Source: Natrinema salsiterrestre
GTDB taxonomy: Archaea > Halobacteriota > Halobacteria > Halobacteriales > Natrialbaceae
DNA length: 64,000 bases
Assembly (NCBI RefSeq): GCF_029502005.1
Contig: NZ_JAMQOT010000004.1
Coordinates: 124,001 to 188,000, forward strand
Direction: 5' to 3'
Shown here: positions 60,279 to 64,000 of the stretch, piece after piece
Layout: each line of letters starts with the position of its first letter
Position numbering within the stretch: the first letter of the stretch is position 1
Made by a program: the position numbers and the translations under genes
The notes under the pieces: generated by a model
What the model saw: the letters and a program-made list of their open reading frames with translations, nothing else
Databases searched by the model: none
Told to the model about the DNA's origin: nothing

Positions 60279-61403
60279 ATGATCGGCGACGGGATCGGCG
60301 TCGGTATCGTCGGCTTGGGCGGTATGGGCAATCTCCACGCGCGAAGCGTGACGGAACTCGGCGCGAACGTCGTCGCAGGCGCTGACCTCGTTCCGGAACA
60401 ACGCGACCGATTCGCCGAGGAGTACGGCGCGCGGACGTACGAGACCCACGACGAACTCGTCGCCGACGACGCGGTCGACGCCGTCATCGTGACGACGCCC
60501 AACCGGTTCCACGAACCGATCGCCGTCGCGGCTCTCGAGCGAGACCTGGACGTTCTCGTCGAGAAGCCGCTCGCGCACACGCTGGAAAGCGCCGAGCGGA
60601 TCGCGGAAGCCGCGGCCCGATCGGCGGGGATCTGTATGGTCGGGTTCCACAACCGACACGCCGCGTCGATGGCCATGTTCGACGAGCAACACGCGCGCGG
60701 CCGTTTCGGTGACCTCACCCACGTCGAAGCCAACTACGTCCGTCGGCGCGGCGTTCCCGGCCCCGGCTCGTGGTTCACCGACTCCGAACTCGCCGGCGGC
60801 GGCTCCCTGCTCGATATCGGCGTTCACGCGCTCGACCTCGCGCTCTACGCGCTCGACTTCCCCGAGATCGTCGAAGTGAGCGGCGTCTCGCGCACAACCT
60901 TCGGTACCAGCGAAGAGTACGCCGATCCCGACGGGTTCGGCGACAACTGGGACGCCGAGGCGGAGACCTACGACGTCGACGACTCCGTCAGCGCCTTCAT
61001 CCGCTGTGCCGACGGCCAGACTATCTCGCTCGAGGCCGCGTGGGCGACCAACCGCGAGGAGAGCATGGACTTCCGCGTGCGCGGCACCGATGCGGGCGCC
61101 CAGTTCGACATCGGCGACACCGACCTGCGGATCCTCGAGGCCGGCACGGCCGGCTGCGATCACTACGCCAACGTCGACATGACCGGCGACGCCGCGGTGA
61201 CCGGCTATACCGAACAGGACGAACGGTTCCTCGAGGCGATCGCGACGACCGGCGCTCCGGAGACGAACACGGTCGAGGAAGCGCTGACGGTCCAGCGCGT
61301 CATCGACGCGATCTATCGCTCGAGCGAGTCCGGCCGGGCGACGACGCTCGCTGACTCCCGTATCAGCGAGGCGCAACTCGAGCAGGCGGCTCGGCTCGAC
61401 TGA
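60279..61403 (+). CDS. Gfo/Idh/MocA-family oxidoreductase
   Basis: A 374-residue NAD(P)-dependent sugar or inositol dehydrogenase. The nucleotide loop is VGLGGMGNLHARS, then ADLVPEQRDR, the EKP motif VEKPLAHTLE, VGFHNRHA and the catalytic region GGSLLDIGVHALDLALY with its His. ATG at 60279 (MIGDGIGVGIVGLGG) was chosen; upstream starts exist but give sequence without family match. With ThuA it likely handles an oxidised sugar such as a 3-keto-glycoside. Confidence 0.93.
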   Translation: MIGDGIGVGIVGLGGMGNLHARSVTELGANVVAGADLVPEQRDRFAEEYGARTYETHDELVADDAVDAVIVTTPNRFHEPIAVAALERDLDVLVEKPLAHTLESAERIAEAAARSAGICMVGFHNRHAASMAMFDEQHARGRFGDLTHVEANYVRRRGVPGPGSWFTDSELAGGGSLLDIGVHALDLALYALDFPEIVEVSGVSRTTFGTSEEYADPDGFGDNWDAEAETYDVDDSVSAFIRCADGQTISLEAAWATNREESMDFRVRGTDAGAQFDIGDTDLRILEAGTAGCDHYANVDMTGDAAVTGYTEQDERFLEAIATTGAPETNTVEEALTVQRVIDAIYRSSESGRATTLADSRISEAQLEQAARLD

Positions 61404-61599
61404 CCGACTCGATACTTTTGCGTTCGGTTCTCGTCTGTGACGGATCGGGAGCCGGTGAAACACCGGTCGCGCCGCTTGTGTCGATGTCTCGCGACGGACG
61501 GGCGAGGAACTCCGAGACGGAGCCGAAAGCCACACCGGTGCGACCGCTGTCCGGACCCGAGAGAGCCGCAAAAACCGCTCGTTTCGCTCGCTTCCCGAT

Positions 61600-62331
61600 C
61601 TAGAGCACGTCGTCGAAGTCGTGATGGCCGTGGATGTCGACGCCCTCGCCGGTGATCTCCGCGAGGAAGACGCCGTTCCCGGAGCCGGTGTCGCGCTCGA
61701 CGGCGGACTTGATGCCGCGGGCCGCGACGGTCTTCGCCTCCTCGTTGGACATGTCCGGTTCGTAGGCCTGCTCGAGATGACCGTAGGCGAGTTGCATCCC
61801 GCTGCCGGTGACGGTGTAGTCGTCGCCCATGACGCCGCCGGCGGGATCGATGCTGTAGACGTGGCTGCCCTGATCGTCGACGCCGCCGAGGATCGGGTGG
61901 ATGGCGAAGAACGGGCCGCCGCGGGCGAAGTTGCCCGCGAGCGTCGCCAGCGCCTCGATGCTCATGTTCTCCCCGCGGCGGGCCTCGTAGAGGTTGACTT
62001 CGGCGCGAAGCGTCGAGATGAACGACTGGGCACCGCCGACGCTGCCGACGAGCGTGAGCGCGCCGGTGGGGTGGATCTGCTCGACCTTCTGGACGTTCTT
62101 GTTCGAGACGAATCGGCCGCCGAGGCTGGCGCGCATGTCCGTCGCGATGATGACGCCGTCGGCGGTGGAGATACCGATCGTCGTCGTCCCGGTCTTGTTG
62201 ACGTTGTCGAGGTCTGCCTGGCTCATATCGTTTTCCGGCATCGATCCGACCGCCGGTTCGTAGGGGTTCGGATCGTCGGCCAACTTATCGACCGTCCGAG
62301 AGAAGTCCGAGTCGTGTGTGGGCGTATGCAT
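61600..62331 (-). CDS. psmB: Proteasome beta subunit
   Basis: A 243-residue peptidase subunit. The propeptide ends at TG with Thr49 (TTTIGIST) as the N-terminal nucleophile. The family segments IATDMRASLG, GGRFVSNKN and LLVGSVGGAQ-like VGSVGGAQSF are visible, and GSGMQLAYGHLE follows. Start ATG at 62331 is supported by a TATA box (GGTATAAAAC, 62356-62364) about 28 bases before it. The 48-residue propeptide is typical for haloarchaea. Confidence 0.97.
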   Translation of the reverse strand: MHTPTHDSDFSRTVDKLADDPNPYEPAVGSMPENDMSQADLDNVNKTGTTTIGISTADGVIIATDMRASLGGRFVSNKNVQKVEQIHPTGALTLVGSVGGAQSFISTLRAEVNLYEARRGENMSIEALATLAGNFARGGPFFAIHPILGGVDDQGSHVYSIDPAGGVMGDDYTVTGSGMQLAYGHLEQAYEPDMSNEEAKTVAARGIKSAVERDTGSGNGVFLAEITGEGVDIHGHHDFDDVL

Positions 62332-62355
62332 TGATCGAAGCATACGACCGGGACG

Positions 62356-62364
62356 GTATAAAAC
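62356..62364 (-). promoter_or_regulatory. TATA box of psmB
   Basis: GTTTTATAC on the minus strand about 28 bases before the psmB start codon. It implies a near-leaderless transcript and supports the start at 62331. Confidence 0.6.
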
Positions 62365-62580
62365 ACCGGCGGTCACCGCTCTGGTTTCCGCTTCCGCGCG
62401 CTCGGAATCGAGATGGCTCGAGCGGCGCGCTATCGGTACTCGAGCGGTGGGCAGTTCGACACGCTTCGGGTCGGTTCAGCGGCGCACCGGTCCAGCGGTG
62501 CGGTCCGCGATCGATCGGGTCGGCGGCCGAGGGGCTCGCCGGTCGATGGGCGGCAAAACCAGACGGCGTCTACCGCTCGA

Positions 62581-62751
62581 TCAGTGCTGTGCGGACTCGT
62601 AGGCCGCTTCGACGTTGGCGAGGACGCGGTGGACCGGAATGGTGAATCCGGCTTGCCGGGCGGCGATGGCGAGTGGCATCGCGGCGATGCCGAGCATAAT
62701 GCACAGCTGGTACAGTGCGAACAGGGTCGCGTGGTACGCGCGGGATATCAT
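62581..62751 (-). CDS. Small membrane protein (56 residues)
   Basis: ATG at 62751, TGA at 62581-62583. The protein reads MISRAYHATLFALYQLCIML then GIAAMPLAIAARQAGFTIPV with a polar tail, so it has one long or two short membrane helices. The same kind of short protein (MISRTYHATLF-like) is common in haloarchaea as I recall. A strong TATA box (TATATATAAAC on the plus strand at 62780-62790, reading as TTTATATATA on the minus strand) is about 30 bases before the start. Confidence 0.72.
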   Translation of the reverse strand: MISRAYHATLFALYQLCIMLGIAAMPLAIAARQAGFTIPVHRVLANVEAAYESAQH

Positions 62752-62779
62752 CGACGTTCACCGATGCCCAGACGGAGGG

Positions 62780-62790
62780 TATATATAAAC
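62780..62790 (-). promoter_or_regulatory. TATA box of the 56-residue membrane protein
   Basis: GTTTATATATA on the minus strand, about 30 bases before ATG 62751, the normal position for a leaderless haloarchaeal transcript. Confidence 0.65.
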
Positions 62791-63083
62791 TTTCCCCCAG
62801 ATATCTCATTCATAATGGTCGTTCGTGCCCGACCGGGTCGCCGCCCGCATGCGGTTCAATTTCACTTTCCGTGCGAACAACTCGAGGCGCACTCGAGCCG
62901 ATCCATGGCTATGGCTGAGGGAATCGATGGGGTGATTTCTCGTAAGTTATGGGAATCATCCGGTTCGCGTACGCACCTCGCGAGCGCCAGTGCGCCGCGA
63001 GTGAGCGTGTGACGTGGTGGCTCGACGGGGCGACGCCACCGACGAACCGCAAAGCAGGAAACCCCCCGGACCGTCGGAACGGT
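62791..63083. other. Intergenic upstream of UPF0212 gene
   Basis: No further gene seen. The stretch contains an AT-rich promoter-like segment around 62935-62950 (TTCTCGTAAGTTATGG), which is too far from the start at 63084 to be its TATA box with certainty. Confidence 0.4.
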
Positions 63084-63440
63084 ATGGGCAACTATCTCGT
63101 CGCGATGGAAGCGGCATGGCTCGTTCGTGACGTCGATGCGATCGACGACGCGATCGGCGTCGCCGTCAGCGAAGCCGGGAAGCGACTCAACAGCGAAGAC
63201 ATGGACTACGTCGAGGTCGAGGTCGGCGCGACGGGCTGTCCGGCCTGTGGCGAACCGTTCGACTCCGCCTTCATCGCGGCCGACACCGCGCTCGTCGGCC
63301 TCGCACTCGAGATGGAGGTCTTCAACGCCGACGGCGAGGAGCACGCCTCCCGAATCGCAAAGAGCGAGGTCGGCGGCGCGCTGCGCGACGTGCCGCTGTC
63401 GGTCGTCGACATCATCGAGACCGAACCGGAAGACGAGTAA
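63084..63440 (+). CDS. UPF0212 (DUF555) family protein
   Basis: A 118-residue conserved archaeal protein. MGNYLVAMEAAWLVRDVDAI is the family start; GATGCPACGEPFDSAFIAA provides a CxxC pair, and SEVGGALRDVPLSVVDIIE closes the conserved region. Function unknown. Confidence 0.92.
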   Translation: MGNYLVAMEAAWLVRDVDAIDDAIGVAVSEAGKRLNSEDMDYVEVEVGATGCPACGEPFDSAFIAADTALVGLALEMEVFNADGEEHASRIAKSEVGGALRDVPLSVVDIIETEPEDE

Positions 63441-63651
63441 GGCCACACCGTCGCGTACCCGGTTCGTCTTCTGACGCCGCGCCGTACCCTGAACCCGACC
63501 GAGATCGGTAGTCGTTTCTCGAGCGATCGGTTCGTACAGGTGCGCGATCCGTGACGATCGGGCGGTGCTCGGCTTCTCCTCCTTTCGGAAGCGAGTGCGG
63601 TCTCGATCCGTCGTCCGATCTGTCACGCGAGTTAGATCCAACCCAAAGTAC

Positions 63652-63661
63652 TTTCTATAAC
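63652..63661 (+). promoter_or_regulatory. TATA box of the HTH-CBS gene
   Basis: TTTCTATAAC about 24 bases before the ATG at 63680. It fits a leaderless transcript. Confidence 0.6.
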
Positions 63662-63679
63662 CCGTAGTTATGGATGCGT

Positions 63680-64000
63680 ATGGAACTCCCGACGCCCGCG
63701 GATCTCCGTCAGCGCCGTACCGAACTCGGGCTCACGCAGAGCGAACTGGCCGACACGGCCGACGTCTCCCAGCCGCTGATCGCCCGCATCGAAGGCGGCG
63801 ACGTCGACCCGCGCCTGTCGACGCTCCGGCGGATCGTCAACGCCCTCGAGAAGGCCGAGAGCGACGTCATCCGCGCCGACGATCTGATGAACGAGGCCGT
63901 TGTCAGCGTCGCCCCCGACGATCCCGTCAGTCAGGCGGCCCAGAAGATGGAGGAAGAAGCCTACTCGCAGCTGGCAGTCATTCAGGACGGGATTCCCGTG
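63680..64000 (+). CDS. Xre-type HTH protein with CBS domains (3' part missing)
   Basis: The first 107 codons lie in the window. Residues 1-65 form a Cro/C1-type helix-turn-helix (LRQRRTELGLTQSELADTAD and SQPLIARIEGGDVDPRLSTL), followed by the first part of a CBS domain (DLMNEAVVSVAPDDPVSQAA). Such HTH-CBS proteins are widespread in archaea and probably sense nucleotides. The gene continues beyond the right edge. An earlier ATG at 63670 is out of frame. Confidence 0.9.
   Translation, partial: MELPTPADLRQRRTELGLTQSELADTADVSQPLIARIEGGDVDPRLSTLRRIVNALEKAESDVIRADDLMNEAVVSVAPDDPVSQAAQKMEEEAYSQLAVIQDGIPV

Noticed and set aside
61437-61655. Possible small Cys-containing protein (CRC ... CDRC) between the oxidoreductase and psmB
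   Set aside because: Strongly basic composition, overlaps the end of psmB, and has no clear start signal; not convincing as a haloarchaeal protein.
1-64000. CRISPR array, insertion sequence or prophage
   Set aside because: No set of regularly spaced direct repeats, no transposase, integrase or phage structural gene was seen; only tRNA-derived repeats hint at past integration.

Overview
The window comes from a haloarchaeon. Coding DNA is very GC-rich with acidic proteins, genes often have TATA boxes about 25-30 bases before the start codon (near-leaderless transcripts), and the gene set is typical of Halobacteria: HTH-10 regulator, HalX response regulator, multi-PAS histidine kinases, Tat-type lipoproteins, proteasome beta subunit, GTP cyclohydrolase III and a complete methylaspartate-cycle cluster. 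That cluster points to a member of the Natrialbales or Haloarculaceae type (for example Natrinema/Haloterrigena-like), but the species cannot be fixed from the sequence alone.

Layout. 1-2.6 kb: Zn/Cd-type P1B ATPase (cut by the window edge) with a cysteine-rich HTH regulator. 2.6-3.05 kb: a structured leader RNA followed by a 54-residue zinc-ribbon gene; a second copy of the same unit lies at 39.5-39.9 kb. 3.4-11 kb: fatty-acid beta-oxidation genes (two acyl-CoA dehydrogenases, one 3-hydroxyacyl-CoA dehydrogenase/enoyl-CoA hydratase fusion) around a HalX regulator and a histidine kinase. 11-25 kb: mixed metabolism, NikR, tandem PQQ-propeller lipoproteins, a creatininase-family enzyme, membrane proteins and a 1166-residue sensor kinase. 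26-28.4 kb: a PaaG-like isomerase and an acyl-CoA ligase as an overlapping pair. 29-36.6 kb: stress protein, tRNA-Thr, phosphoglycerate kinase, CBS protein, GTP cyclohydrolase III. 36.6-40.7 kb: a histidine kinase with a degenerate receiver, the second RNA/zinc-ribbon unit, and a HicBA toxin-antitoxin pair. 40.8-47.5 kb: methylaspartate cycle (mct, divergent from mamA-mamB-mal-mch-mcl). 47.5-48.1 kb: tRNA-Ser with an array of tRNA-3'-end-derived repeats. 48-64 kb: DNA-repair protein, phasin-like coiled-coil protein, an MCP fused to a FIST sensor, Mrp ATPase, eIF2B-like isomerase, DUF389 membrane protein, a divergent ThuA / Gfo-Idh-MocA pair sharing a palindromic operator, proteasome beta, and several small conserved proteins.

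How it fits together: acyl-CoA ligase, dehydrogenases, hydratase/dehydrogenase fusion and isomerase would convert fatty or aromatic acids to acetyl-CoA. The methylaspartate cycle then converts acetyl-CoA through glutamate, methylaspartate, mesaconate and methylmalyl-CoA to glyoxylate and propionyl-CoA for biosynthesis.

The strongest candidate for an undescribed system is the duplicated unit made of a promoter, a leader with three conserved hairpins and a tiny CPxCGDPV/PCGCS zinc-ribbon gene. The two copies keep the stems while loop lengths and paired bases change, as expected for a functional RNA. A second unusual feature is a set of inverted and direct repeats made from tRNA 3' ends directly downstream of both tRNA genes.
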